From Kribbella pittospori (GTDB lineage Bacteria; Actinomycetota; Actinomycetes; Propionibacteriales; Kribbellaceae), in the NCBI RefSeq assembly GCF_004331465.1, contig NZ_SJKB01000006.1, positions 186,001-250,000 of the forward strand: DNA of 64,000 nucleotides, written 5' to 3'. The notes below the pieces were generated by a model. That model worked only from the letters and a program-made list of their open reading frames with translations. It made no database searches and was not told the origin of the DNA. Shown here one piece after another: positions 43,645 to 52,512 of this stretch (the first letter of the stretch is position 1; the number at the start of each line of letters is the position of its first letter). Made by a program: the position numbers and the translations under genes.

Positions 43645-44258
43645 GGTCGGTTCTCCTCGTTGTCATTCATGCCATCGACCCCAGGACCTCGGCCAGGCCG
43701 GCTGCCGACCGAAGGCTCGAATGTCAATGACAGTACTTCGCACAGCGTGGGGACCAAGTCCGCGCCGGTCAGTACGGCGCTGTCCTCGTCGTGGGAGCGG
43801 AGCCGGACCGCACCGAAGCGGCTGCCCTCGCGCAGGACCGCCGCGACCATCCGCACCTCGTGGCGGCGGGGGTCGCTACCGGCCATCCGCGCGACCTCAG
43901 CGTCCGAGTCGGCGCTGGACAGGCCGGCTTCGGCCGTGGCCGGCAGGACGATCCGTTCGATCGCGAGCGCGCAGCCGCTGACCCCTTCGGGCCACTCGAT
44001 CCGGCCTAGCGCATCGGCCAGGTGCTCGTCCTCGAGACTGCCGGGCAGCTCTCCCTGGGCGACCGGGGTCAGCGGCTGGGAGGCGTCGTCGGTACCGAGC
44101 TCCGCGGCCAACTGTGGTTCGGCGCGCAGTAGTTCGTCGGTGGGGACCAGCGCGAACAGCTGCGCGGGCTGGTCCCAGCCCGCGCTGCTCACGTGCTTCT
44201 CGATCTCGATCACCGCGCGACTGAGCGCGTCGGGAGGCAGAGCGCCTACGGAATCCAT
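43641..44258 (-). CDS. PPA1309-family conserved protein
   Basis: A 205-residue soluble protein: ALSRAVIEIEKHVSSAGWDQ, PAQLFALVPTDELLRAEPQL and GRIEWPEGVSGCALAIERIV are typical of the family, which is known only as a conserved actinobacterial protein. It overlaps the UPF0182 start (ATGA) and lies 43 bases after YlbL, forming a conserved group. Function unknown. Confidence 0.9.
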   Translation of the reverse strand: MDSVGALPPDALSRAVIEIEKHVSSAGWDQPAQLFALVPTDELLRAEPQLAAELGTDDASQPLTPVAQGELPGSLEDEHLADALGRIEWPEGVSGCALAIERIVLPATAEAGLSSADSDAEVARMAGSDPRRHEVRMVAAVLREGSRFGAVRLRSHDEDSAVLTGADLVPTLCEVLSLTFEPSVGSRPGRGPGVDGMNDNEENRP

Positions 44259-44301
44259 GCCGTCAGCTCTCCCTTTCGGCCGGCCGGTACGTCCAGGTGG
44301 C

Positions 44302-45342
44302 TCACGATGCGCACGCCGGGACCTCCCCCTGCCCGCTGACCGCTGCCTTGATGGCGGCGATCGCCTCGGTCAGTGTGGTGATCTTCACCAGTCGGATGCC
44401 CTTCACGCCGGCGTGCATTGCCGCCTCGCAGTTGTCGGCGGGCACCAAGAAGATGGTGGCACCGTCGTTCTTGGCACCGGCGATCTTCTGCTGGATGCCG
44501 CCGATCGGGCCGACCTGGCCGAGCGCGTCGATCGTGCCGGTGCCTGCGATGTGCTTACCGTCCAGCAGCGGACCCGGTGTCAGTTTGTCGTAGATGGCCA
44601 GCGCGAACGCCGTGCCGGCGCTCGGACCGCCGATGTCCTGGCCGAGGTTGACCGTCACCTTGACCGGGGAGTCGACCCCGATGGTGATGCCGACCATCGG
44701 CCGGGTCTCGTCGCCAGGTGTGGCGGCGGTCTTCACCTGAATGGTCTGCTCGGCCCCGCCGCGCCGGACGAGGAACGCAACGTTCTCGCCGACCTTGTGC
44801 TTGCGGACGTACTCGCCGACCTGCGGGACCTGCGACATCGCGACGCCGTCGACAGCCAGGACGACGTCGCCCGGCTTCAGCTTGCCCTCGGCCGGGGTGT
44901 CCTTGGCAACCGTCGAGACCTTGGGGTGGTACGGGACCTGTGCCGCCTGCAGGGCGGCCGCGACCGCGCTGTCCTGCGAGCCGGTCATCTCGGCGGTGTT
45001 CTGCTCCTCGACCTGGTCGGCGCTCTGGTCCGGCGGGTAGATGATGTCGCGCGGGAACAGGTCGTTGTGCGGGTCGAGCCAGTTGCGCATCGCCTGCGGG
45101 AGCGTGAGTTCACGCCCGGGCGAGGTGACGGACACGGTGGTCAGGTCCAGTTGGCCGCTGGTCGGGAAGGTGTCGTGCCCGGTGATCTCGATGACCGGCT
45201 TGTTGTTGCTCGACGTACCGAGGGTGTCCTTGACCGGCCCCGGGCTGAACGAGACGAACGGCACCGAGAAGACGGTGACCAGCCCGAGCGAAACGACCAG
45301 CACGATGATCGAAGTGACCAGTGTTGCGGTACGACGTGTCAC
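44302..45342 (-). CDS. YlbL-like PDZ/Lon-type (S16) membrane-anchored protease
   Basis: A 346-residue protein: one N-terminal membrane anchor (LVTSIIVLVVSLGLVTVFSV), a PDZ domain (about 125-210; GKLKPGDVVLAVDGVAM) and a Lon-type peptidase domain with the catalytic Ser in DIGGPSAGTAFAL and the Lys in GIQQKIAGAKNDGA. The active site faces outside. GTG 45342 overlaps the stop of the next upstream gene. The same order occurs in mycobacteria (Rv3193c-Rv3195). Confidence 0.93.
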   Translation of the reverse strand: MTRRTATLVTSIIVLVVSLGLVTVFSVPFVSFSPGPVKDTLGTSSNNKPVIEITGHDTFPTSGQLDLTTVSVTSPGRELTLPQAMRNWLDPHNDLFPRDIIYPPDQSADQVEEQNTAEMTGSQDSAVAAALQAAQVPYHPKVSTVAKDTPAEGKLKPGDVVLAVDGVAMSQVPQVGEYVRKHKVGENVAFLVRRGGAEQTIQVKTAATPGDETRPMVGITIGVDSPVKVTVNLGQDIGGPSAGTAFALAIYDKLTPGPLLDGKHIAGTGTIDALGQVGPIGGIQQKIAGAKNDGATIFLVPADNCEAAMHAGVKGIRLVKITTLTEAIAAIKAAVSGQGEVPACAS

Positions 45343-45782
45343 GAACCCTGCCCTGCGATCTCGGTGGAACCGAACATCTCGGCGGTGCCGAGCTTCCTGA
45401 TGGCGTGTGGCTTTGCTGAACCCAACGTCCCACCGGCCCGAAGTGTCCCCGCCGGCCCGAGCCGGTCCGCCGTACGCGACTCTCCTGCTGCGTCCTGGCC
45501 GTCAGGAGAGGGGTTTCCGACGTGATCGGACTCGTCAGCCTTGCTTACGTCCGTCTTGTCCGAGTCGGTCTTGTGCGCGCGGTTCAGGCCGCGGCGGCGG
45601 CGTTCCGGGGTGGCGCGGGGACCGGGAGCGGCGAGTGCGTCGTTGAAGCGACGGAAGTCCTCGACCGAGTCGAAGGCGCCACCGGACCGGCGTGGACCGC
45701 GACTCCGCCCGCGCCAAGCCGCCCAGCACATCGCCAGCAGCGTGGCGACCACCGGGAACGCCAGCCACGCCAAAACCTTCAT
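45339..45782 (-). CDS. Small membrane-anchored hypothetical protein
   Basis: A 147-residue protein: one N-terminal membrane segment (VLAWLAFPVVATLLAMCWAA), a basic patch, GGAFDSVEDFRRFNDALAA and a long disordered charged/Gly-rich tail. The first 60 residues are a conserved-looking layout in actinobacteria. It overlaps YlbL by 4 bases. Function unknown. Confidence 0.75.
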   Translation of the reverse strand: MKVLAWLAFPVVATLLAMCWAAWRGRSRGPRRSGGAFDSVEDFRRFNDALAAPGPRATPERRRRGLNRAHKTDSDKTDVSKADESDHVGNPSPDGQDAAGESRTADRLGPAGTLRAGGTLGSAKPHAIRKLGTAEMFGSTEIAGQGS

Positions 45783-45812
45783 CCGGCCACCTTCATGCGC
45801 CCAGAGTACGTG

Positions 45813-46238
45813 TCAGTGAGCGCCGACCCACTCGCTGGCACCGTCGGTGAAGTGCTGGTGTTTCCAAATCGGGACCTCCGCCTTGAGGTCGTCGATCAGC
45901 CGCCGGCAAGCGGCGAAGGCGACATCCCGATGCGCGGCGGCCACCGCCACGATCACGGCGGTGTCCCCGATCTTCAGGTCACCGGTCCGGTGTACGGCGG
46001 CCAGCGCGGTCACCGCGGCGTCGGCACAGACACGCTCCGCCACTGTCCGCAGGTGGTCCAGGGCGTCCGGGTGGGCCTCGTAGCTGAGCTGGTCAACCGG
46101 CTTCTCGTGATCGTGATTCCGCACGGTGCCGATGAACAGAGCCGTCCCGCCGGCGGTCGGATCAGCCACAGCGGCCAGCACCTCGTCGGTGGACAGGACG
46201 TCCTCCCGGATGTCCAGCAGCCTGATCGCGTCGCTCAT
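45813..46238 (-). CDS. moaE: Molybdopterin synthase catalytic subunit
   Basis: A 141-residue MoaE: GTALFIGTVRNHDHEK, LSYEAHPDALDHL, the AVHRTGDLKIGDTAVIVAV core and the catalytic-lysine region VPIWKHQHFTDG. It transfers sulfur from thiocarboxylated MoaD to precursor Z. ATG 46238 has GAGGA upstream; longer in-frame extensions are not typical. MoaD is not in this window. Confidence 0.93.
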   Translation of the reverse strand: MSDAIRLLDIREDVLSTDEVLAAVADPTAGGTALFIGTVRNHDHEKPVDQLSYEAHPDALDHLRTVAERVCADAAVTALAAVHRTGDLKIGDTAVIVAVAAAHRDVAFAACRRLIDDLKAEVPIWKHQHFTDGASEWVGAH

Positions 46239-46612
46239 CCATTCCTCATTCCCGCTGGGAACCACCCCGAACACGTACCACGAACCATCCCCCACACCCC
46301 CGATTCTCCCCCACGCAGCCCCCAACTCCCACCACCGCACCCCCGAGACCTTCCGCCGTACGTCGAATCACCGCGCTGAGCCATCTCCTGCGCACGCTCC
46401 GCACATGCACCGGTGCAGGTCCCGCGGCGCGTCCAGCCTGGCCGACTGTTGCCTCCGCCCCACAATTCCGGCCCGCTGAGGCGTCGGCACGCTGGGGGCC
46501 CGATCTGCCGGCGGCGAACAGGAGCAGTAATGCGTTCGCCGGGGGAGGAACGGGTCGGTGGAACCAGTACGTTGGAGTAGTACGCCCCACCCGCACAGGA
46601 AGGCCCACTCCG
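46239..46612. other. Divergent promoter region of moaE and the zinc metalloprotease
   Basis: 374 bases without a credible gene. It is C/A-rich near 46260-46340 and holds a perfect 12-bp palindrome TGCACCGGTGCA (46406-46417) and an inverted pair CGGCGAAC / GTTCGCCG (46512-46541), the latter about 70 bases before the metalloprotease start. Confidence 0.5.
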
Positions 46613-47929
46613 ATGAGCGACGAACCGGACAACCCGTTCAAGGGAACTCCGTTCGAGGCCATGTTCCAGCAGTTCTCCGGTGCGGCCGGCGCGGGCGGCG
46701 CTCCCGACCTGAACGCGATCTTCGCGCAGGTCCAGCAGCTGCTCAGCGGTTCCGGCGACGGCAGGCCGGTGAACTGGGATCTGGCCAAGGACATCGCACG
46801 CAAGACGGTTTCCGCCGCCGGAGACCGCTCGGTCACCCCCACGGACACCGACCGAGTAGCGGACGCGGTCCGGCTGGCCGAGCACTGGCTGGACGAGGCA
46901 ACGACGCTGCCCGAAGCATCCACCACGTCCGCGGCCTGGAGCCGGGCGGAGTGGGTCGAGAACACGCTGCCCGTGTGGCAGACCGTGGTCGACCCCGTCG
47001 CCGAGCACGTCGCCGGCGCGATGGGTAACGCCCTTCCCGCCGAAGCACAGCAGCTCGCCGGACCGATGGCCGGAATGCTCCGTCAGCTGGGCGGCTCGAT
47101 CTTCGGCGCCCAGGTCGGGCAGGCACTCGGCGAGCTGGCCGGCGAGGTCGTGAGCTCGTCCGACATCGGACTGCCGCTCGGACCGACCGGCCAGGCTGTA
47201 TTACTACCGGACAACGTCGCCAAGTTCGCTGAGGGCCTCGGACTGACCGACGAGGACGTCCGGCTGTACCTGGCGCTCCGCGAGGTCGCACACCAGCGGC
47301 TGTACGCCGGCGTCCCGTGGCTGCGGCAGCATCTGCTGGCCGCGGTGGCGGATTACGCCGCCGGTATCGAGGTGGACACCGGCAAGATCGAGCGAGCCAT
47401 GGCGGACATCGACCCGCAGAACCCCGAGGCCATGCAGGAAGCGCTTGCGGGCGGCCTGTTCGAGCCGGAGGACTCCGAGCAGCAGAAGGCCGCGCTCGTC
47501 CGGCTCGAGACTGCGCTCGCGCTCGTCGAGGGCTGGGTGGACGACGTCGTACGGCAGGCGACCAAGGAGCGGATGCCGGCTGCGGTGCAGCTCTCGGAGA
47601 CGGTACGCCGGCGTCGGGCGGCCGGTGGACCGGCGGAGCAGACGTTCGCCACGCTGGTCGGTCTCCAGCTTCGTCCGCGGCGACTTCGCGACGCGGCCAA
47701 CCTGTGGGCCGCTGTGCGTGACGCCCGCGGCGTCGCCGGCCGTGACGAGCTCTGGTCGCACCCGGACCTCCTCCCGAGTGCCGGCGACCTGGACGACCCG
47801 ATCGGGTTCGCTCAGCACGCGGGCGAGCTGGCCGACATCGACATCACCGATTTCCTCCCCGATGACGACTCGTCGGACACTCCGAAGCAAGAAGGTGACG
47901 ACGGCAACGACCCCGGCACCGCCAAGTAG
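46613..47929 (+). CDS. Zinc-dependent metalloprotease-like hydrolase (Rv3195-type)
   Basis: A 438-residue protein of the conserved actinobacterial family annotated as zinc-dependent metalloprotease/F420-biosynthesis-associated. Visible parts are NPFKGTPFEAMFQQFSG, GSIFGAQVGQALGELAGEVV, the helix LYLALREVAHQRLYAGVPWL with candidate His ligands, and an acidic tail. Activity is inferred from the family; no classical HExxH is seen. It is the usual neighbour of YlbL and UPF0182. Confidence 0.85.
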   Translation: MSDEPDNPFKGTPFEAMFQQFSGAAGAGGAPDLNAIFAQVQQLLSGSGDGRPVNWDLAKDIARKTVSAAGDRSVTPTDTDRVADAVRLAEHWLDEATTLPEASTTSAAWSRAEWVENTLPVWQTVVDPVAEHVAGAMGNALPAEAQQLAGPMAGMLRQLGGSIFGAQVGQALGELAGEVVSSSDIGLPLGPTGQAVLLPDNVAKFAEGLGLTDEDVRLYLALREVAHQRLYAGVPWLRQHLLAAVADYAAGIEVDTGKIERAMADIDPQNPEAMQEALAGGLFEPEDSEQQKAALVRLETALALVEGWVDDVVRQATKERMPAAVQLSETVRRRRAAGGPAEQTFATLVGLQLRPRRLRDAANLWAAVRDARGVAGRDELWSHPDLLPSAGDLDDPIGFAQHAGELADIDITDFLPDDDSSDTPKQEGDDGNDPGTAK

Positions 47930-48068
47930 TCCGCACCGACCTGGTACGACAGCACGACCCCGCGGGACGAAGCCACTCGGCAGGCTCCAGCGGGGTCGCG
48001 TTGTGTCTGGCCGTCCGCGCAGGGCGCATTGGTGATCTGCAGCAGTGATGGGTTTGGGGGGTGGCGTC

Positions 48069-48650
48069 GTGGAGACTGACCGGGTGCTTCATGACGATGC
48101 AGTGATGACGTTGGACGGGTGGAGTGCGCCCGACGGTGTGCAGGCAGAGCTCCGGGAGCATTACCTGCGCTGGTTGGCAGAGCATCGGGACGCGATGTGG
48201 CGCAGTTGCCGGCCGGAGCATCTGACGGCGAGCGCGCTGGTGTTGGACGCGACGGGCAGCCGGGCGCTGCTCACGCTGCACAAGACTGTCGGGCGATGGC
48301 TGCAACTCGGCGGACACTGCGAGAACGGCGACGTGACACTTGCCGGAGCCGCTCTGCGCGAGGCTACGGAGGAATCCGGGCTGACGGACCTGTCGATCGA
48401 TCCGTCACCGCTGCAACTGTCCCGTCACGAGATCCTCGCCGGCGGGTGTGCCGGGACGTTCCACCTGGATGTGCAGTTCCTCGTGACGGTGACCGCTCGT
48501 ACTGACTACGTGGTCAGCGAGGAGTCTCATGACCTCGCGTGGTTCCCGATCGACGCGCTTCCCGAGAGCGCGGATCACGTGGTCGAAGAGCTCGCAGCGA
48601 GAGCGACGCGGCGACTTGCTCAGAGCGCCGGGAGCGTTTCTTCCGGGTGA
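48069..48650 (+). CDS. Nudix hydrolase
   Basis: A 193-residue Nudix protein. The Nudix box (about residues 80-105) keeps GGH at its start and REATEESGL at its end, but the first conserved Glu is Asp and one residue is inserted. GTG 48069 is taken as start after a G-rich stretch; ATG 48048 or GTG 48045 are possible. Substrate unknown, and the loop variant may tune it. Confidence 0.82.
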   Translation: METDRVLHDDAVMTLDGWSAPDGVQAELREHYLRWLAEHRDAMWRSCRPEHLTASALVLDATGSRALLTLHKTVGRWLQLGGHCENGDVTLAGAALREATEESGLTDLSIDPSPLQLSRHEILAGGCAGTFHLDVQFLVTVTARTDYVVSEESHDLAWFPIDALPESADHVVEELAARATRRLAQSAGSVSSG

Positions 48651-48817
48651 CTTCTCGAAGTGTCTGGGGAGCGCGAATCGGGCGCCTCCGACGGGTGGCG
48701 TGAATGGCAGGACGCTGCTGGGCAACTTGATGGCGGACTGTCGGACGCGAGTCGTACGCTCGTTGTCATTCGTCGGATCGCGGCCATCCGGTCGCCCGAG
48801 TGTGCCGAAGGATGTCC

Positions 48818-49615
48818 GTGAGCTTCGACATCGATCACTACGCCCAGACTTCGACCCGCATCCGCTGGGACGACCTCGACATGTCCACGTTCGAGACCCA
48901 GCCACTGTCCGATGACGCGCTGCGTTGCCTCAGCTATATGAGCGATGTGGAGACGCACACTGTCTGCTATCTGCGCGATCTGCTCGTCACACCGTCGCAC
49001 GCCGATCCCGAGGTCACCGTCTTCCTGACGATGTGGAACCTCGAGGAGTACTGGCACGGCGAAGTCCTCGACGAGGTGCTCGAGCGGCACGGCATCCCGA
49101 CCGGTCCCGATCACACTCGCGCGGTCCGTTCCCGGCTCGGTTGGCGTGACCGGCTCGCGCCGATTCGGCAGTCGTTGCTGGCCAACATCATCGGCGAGGA
49201 CTTCATCGCCACCCACATGGCGTGGGGCGCGATCAACGAGTGGTGCGCGCACTCGGCGTACACGCGACTGATCCAGTCCGAGGATCACCCGGTCCTGACC
49301 GAGATCCTCAAACGGATCGCGAAGCAGGAGACCCGGCACGTAGCGTTCTACAACAGCCAGGCCCGCGACCGCCTGCTCCGCAGCAAGAAAGCGCAGAAGA
49401 TCGCCCGCTTCGCACTCTCCAAAGGCTGGGGCATCGTCGGCTCGACGATCATGCCGCCGGCCGAGGTGAAGCACATGCTCACCTACCTGTACGGCGGCGA
49501 ACACGGCCTGGCCGAAGTCCGCAAAATAGACGCCAAAATCGACGCCCTCCCCGGCCAGCATTCCCTCCACCTAGTAGAAAAAGAACTAACCAAATACAAC
49601 ATCCACCCCGGCTAA
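48818..49615 (+). CDS. Ferritin-like diiron protein, acyl-ACP-desaturase-like
   Basis: A 265-residue four-helix-bundle protein with candidate metal ligands in each helix: DVETHT (Glu45), NLEEYWHGE (Glu77/His80), INEWCAHSAY (Glu141) and KQETRHVAF (Glu171/His174). The spacing resembles ferritin-like and acyl-ACP desaturase families. GTG 48818 is preferred because AAGGA lies 5 bases upstream; ATG 48812 abuts that site. Activity is unknown; a fatty-acid or N-oxygenase role is possible. Confidence 0.78.
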   Translation: MSFDIDHYAQTSTRIRWDDLDMSTFETQPLSDDALRCLSYMSDVETHTVCYLRDLLVTPSHADPEVTVFLTMWNLEEYWHGEVLDEVLERHGIPTGPDHTRAVRSRLGWRDRLAPIRQSLLANIIGEDFIATHMAWGAINEWCAHSAYTRLIQSEDHPVLTEILKRIAKQETRHVAFYNSQARDRLLRSKKAQKIARFALSKGWGIVGSTIMPPAEVKHMLTYLYGGEHGLAEVRKIDAKIDALPGQHSLHLVEKELTKYNIHPG

Positions 49616-50445
49616 CCCACCCGATCCCGCCCTACCGCGAGTTCCTCGGTGCGATCCGAGGCCCAGTACTGCGATCGACCGGTCACGCGCCCGGAATCTG
49701 ACGTACGTACTGCGCGACCAATGAACGACAGTTGGTCTGCGTCGATAGCTCGTCAGCCGGGAGCACCCGAGGTACCCGCACGCATCCGGGCTACGCACCT
49801 CGTCATTCTGCGAGCCATTGCCCACCTCGGCTGCCTATGGGCCGACTAACTAGCTCAGCCCACCCACACTGAACGAGTTGCCCCCACAGCCCTCGTACTC
49901 CACTTTCCCTTGCGATCCCAATTCCTGCCTTCCGCGTACGTCGGTCGCACCCCGCGATCCCCATGGTCCCGTGTGCGTGCAGTTCCCGACGCCGCGCACC
50001 CCCCGTGCAGTCCCCCGCCTGCATTCCCTGGGGAAGCCCCGCTCCTGCTGACCCGTGCGATTCCCGTTGCTCTAGCTTGGGTGCAGGTTCCTCGTACAGC
50101 GCCTGTTATCGTTGCTTGCCCGTGGGATCCCTCGCTGTTGGGCGCCCTGGTTCGGTCCTGCCCCCGTGTAGGACCTGCGTCCCCCGTGATCCCCCTGCTT
50201 CCTGCGTTCATCGGTTGTGCTCACAAGTGGCGCACGTGGGGACCTTCGCGGCTGGGCCGCCTGGTCCCCGGTTCCCCGTGTTGCGATGTGTTGGCCGCAT
50301 CCCCCGGTGCGGTGTGGTGGTGCGTCACTTGCTGGTGGTCGATTACCGCCCCTGAACGGCATCGGCGGGGCCAGCGGGTGACGGCTGGGCTTCCCCCAGA
50401 AGCCCTGCTGCATGGTGAACGAGTCGGGAGCGAGAAGGTGACGGG
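49616..50445. other. 830-bp intergenic region with C-rich degenerate repeats
   Basis: Between the ferritin-like gene and the nucleotidyltransferase-like gene. No reading frame looks like a protein family I know and none has coherent codon use. From 49907 to 50195 the plus strand is C/T-rich and carries a recurring motif (see repeat entry). Confidence 0.6.
49907..50195. repeat. Degenerate array of CCCGTGCRATYCCC-like motifs
   Basis: About ten related copies, for example at 49907, 49951, 49968, 50001, 50017, 50052, 50080, 50119, 50161 and 50181. On the minus strand they read GGGRATYGCACGGG, giving many GGG tracts. Spacing is irregular (about 15-45 bases). Confidence 0.55.
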
Positions 50446-51057
50446 TCAGGCGTGACGAAGTAGGGAACGAGTTGCATCCCAGCCCTCGAGGCCCGGATCC
50501 AGTCGCGCAATGTCAGCACTCGATCGCAGACGGTGCCATCCAGGGCCGATCCCGACAGCGTGCCGACGGGGCTTCACCGCCTCGAGCTCGGACAGAGGGG
50601 TGTCGAACGTCGGAGCGGCCGTCGAGACCCAATCGGCGGTTGGCAGACGTACGCCGATCGCCGCGAGCGTGCCGTCCTCGGAGGGAGTGACGGCGATGTC
50701 CGCGGTGCTGAGGGATCGGAAGAGCTTGCCGATCAGCAGACCGGGCAGATCGGGTACGTCGTGGCTCACGGCGACAACCGCAGCGGCCGGACCGGCGAGC
50801 TCGACCGCATCGAGCACCGGTCGTGCGGCGTCGACGGCGTACACCGGTGTGCCGGGCCAGGTCAGCACACTCACCGACTCCAGAGCGGACTCGTCAGCAC
50901 CGACGACCGCAACAGCAACGTCGACCCGGTCGAGAGCGGCCAGGACCTCGTAGGTGTCCTCAGCTAACGCCAAGCGCCACGCCTCGGGGTCACGGCCCGG
51001 CGGAGCCCAGGTGCCAGTCCCAGGTACGACGAGAACCACCACGCGCCGGTCGGTCAT
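50446..51057 (-). CDS. Nucleotidyltransferase-like (MobA/CofC-type) protein
   Basis: A 203-residue Rossmann-like protein (TDRRVVVLVVPGTGTWAPPG, LAALDRVDVAVAVVGADESA, AAVVAVSHDVPDLPGLLIGK, VTPSEDGTLAAIGVRLP). The layout suggests an NTP-transferase fold of the MobA/CofC or DUF2064 kind, but the signature GGxSxRMG loop is absent. Its start overlaps the stop of the upstream HxlR gene (ATGA), so the two are co-translated. Function uncertain. Confidence 0.55.
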   Translation of the reverse strand: MTDRRVVVLVVPGTGTWAPPGRDPEAWRLALAEDTYEVLAALDRVDVAVAVVGADESALESVSVLTWPGTPVYAVDAARPVLDAVELAGPAAAVVAVSHDVPDLPGLLIGKLFRSLSTADIAVTPSEDGTLAAIGVRLPTADWVSTAAPTFDTPLSELEAVKPRRHAVGIGPGWHRLRSSADIARLDPGLEGWDATRSLLRHA

Positions 51058-51461
51058 GCGGAGGCGCTCACGTTGTCGTACCGGGATCGGGCGGCGTTGA
51101 CCTCGGTCATGTGGGTCTCGGCCCATCCCTTGATGGACGCGATGAGCGGCATCAGCGTCTCGCCGAGCGTGGTGAGCTCATAGTCGACGCGGACCGGTAC
51201 GGACGGAGTCACCGAGCGGCTGAGCAGACCGTCGCGTTCCAGCGAGCGCAGCGTCTGCGTGAGCATCTTCTGGCTGACGCCGGCAATGCGACGGGACAGG
51301 TCCGAGTACCGCAGCGGGCCGTCGGCCAGCGCGGACAGGATGAGGGTCACCCACTTGTCGCTGATGCGGTCCAGCAGTTGCCGCGCCGGACAGGTCGCCA
51401 GGAACGCGTCGTACTTGCGGGCGGCTTCTTCGCGGAGCTGAGCGGCGGTGCGGGTCGGCAT
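51054..51461 (-). CDS. HxlR-family redox/aldehyde-type regulator
   Basis: A 135-residue winged HTH: CPARQLLDRISDKWVTLILS, DGPLRYSDLSRRIAGVSQKM, LTQTLRSLERDGLL and the wing PSVPVRVDYELT. A single N-terminal Cys (ATCPARQ) matches the redox Cys of HxlR/QorR proteins. AGGAGAG precedes the ATG. It diverges from a quinone-oxidoreductase-like gene; the palindrome at 51481-51500 is its likely site. This QorR/Qor arrangement is well known. Confidence 0.9.
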   Translation of the reverse strand: MPTRTAAQLREEAARKYDAFLATCPARQLLDRISDKWVTLILSALADGPLRYSDLSRRIAGVSQKMLTQTLRSLERDGLLSRSVTPSVPVRVDYELTTLGETLMPLIASIKGWAETHMTEVNAARSRYDNVSASA

Positions 51462-51480
51462 GGCTCTCCTAGTCGTGCGA

Positions 51481-51500
51481 TACGCACTGCGAAGTGCGTA
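51481..51500. promoter_or_regulatory. HxlR operator candidate
   Basis: TACGCACT-GCGA-AGTGCGTA, an exact 8-bp inverted repeat, lies between HxlR and the oxidoreductase. A second palindrome GAGAGT-A-ACTCTC is at 51511-51523. Confidence 0.65.
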
Positions 51501-51575
51501 CTTCCCGGCAGAGAGTAACTCTCCGAAAGTGGTATTCGCCAACGAAAAACTCAGCACCACAAGGAGAGAGACGAT

Positions 51576-52508
51576 ATGCGCGCATTGGTCGCCCGGCGGC
51601 TCGACGGGCCGGATGCAGTCGAGCTGATCGAGACCCCGATTCCGGAACCGGGCCACGGTCAGGTTCGGATCAAGGTCGCCGCGGCCGCGGTCAACCCGGT
51701 CGATCTCGCGGTCAGCTCTGGAGGAGCCGTGCAGTGGGGCGTCACCGCGGCGCGGGAACGGTTCGGACTCGGCTGGGACGTTGCCGGGACGATCGACGCG
51801 GCGGGACCGGGGGTGGATCTGGCTGTCGGAACGCCGGTGATCGGGCTGGCTGATCTGCTTGGGCGGCCGCTCAAGACGCATGCGGAGTACGTCGTACTCA
51901 ACGCCGACGCGGTCGCACCCGCGCCGAAGGATCTGGACCTGATCGCCGCGTCCACGGTCGGCTTGAACGCGCTGACTGCGTTGCAGGCGTTGAAGGCCAT
52001 GCAACTCACTCCCGGTAAGTTGGTCCTCGTCACCGGCGCGGCGGGTGGGGTCGGCGGGTATGCCGTTGAGATCGCCAAGCACGTCGGGCTGACAGTTATC
52101 GCCAGTGCTGCCGCTGAGGACGAGGAGCTGGTACGACGGCTCGGCGCGGATCACTTTGTGTCGCGGGCGGAGGATCTGACGGCCGCGGTGCAGGCGATCG
52201 TTCCGGCCGGGGTTGATGGTCTGGTGGATGCGGCGGTTATTGGCATTGGGGCGCAGGAGGCGGTTCGCAACGGGGGTCAGCATGCGCACGTTCAGGCTGG
52301 TCCGACGCCGCCGCATCTCCGCGACATCACCGTGCATCAGATCTTCGTTCACGCGAACCGCGCGGAACTGACGGAGGTCGTCCAACTGGTCGAGGCCGGG
52401 GCCATCTCCACCAGGGTCGCCGGCACGTATCCGCTCCAGGACGCGGCTGCGGCGTACCAGCGCTTGGGTAAGGGAGGGGTGCGCGGGCGTCTGATCCTCG
52501 TGCCGTGA
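51576..52508 (+). CDS. NADP-dependent quinone-oxidoreductase-like protein (MDR family)
   Basis: A 310-residue zeta-crystallin-type medium-chain reductase: ETPIPEPGHGQVRIKVAAAA, VNPVDLAV, GWDVAGTIDAAGPGVDL, ALTALQALKAM, the nucleotide motif VTGAAGGVGGYAVEIAKHVG and GRLILVP. Zinc ligands are absent. AAGGAGAG precedes the ATG. Divergent HxlR probably induces it by quinones or aldehydes. Confidence 0.92.
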   Translation: MRALVARRLDGPDAVELIETPIPEPGHGQVRIKVAAAAVNPVDLAVSSGGAVQWGVTAARERFGLGWDVAGTIDAAGPGVDLAVGTPVIGLADLLGRPLKTHAEYVVLNADAVAPAPKDLDLIAASTVGLNALTALQALKAMQLTPGKLVLVTGAAGGVGGYAVEIAKHVGLTVIASAAAEDEELVRRLGADHFVSRAEDLTAAVQAIVPAGVDGLVDAAVIGIGAQEAVRNGGQHAHVQAGPTPPHLRDITVHQIFVHANRAELTEVVQLVEAGAISTRVAGTYPLQDAAAAYQRLGKGGVRGRLILVP

Positions 52509-52512
52509 GCGG

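Noticed and set aside
41434..45525. Very long open frame (over 1300 codons) on the plus strand
   Set aside because: It lies antisense to UPF0182, PPA1309 and YlbL, which have clear domains. The frame stays open because of the high third-position GC of the true genes, and its translation has no domain.
49910..50455. Possible 181-residue protein in the 830-bp gap
   Set aside because: No ribosome site, no domain, Pro/Cys/Trp-rich translation unlike neighbours; the repeats explain the open frame.
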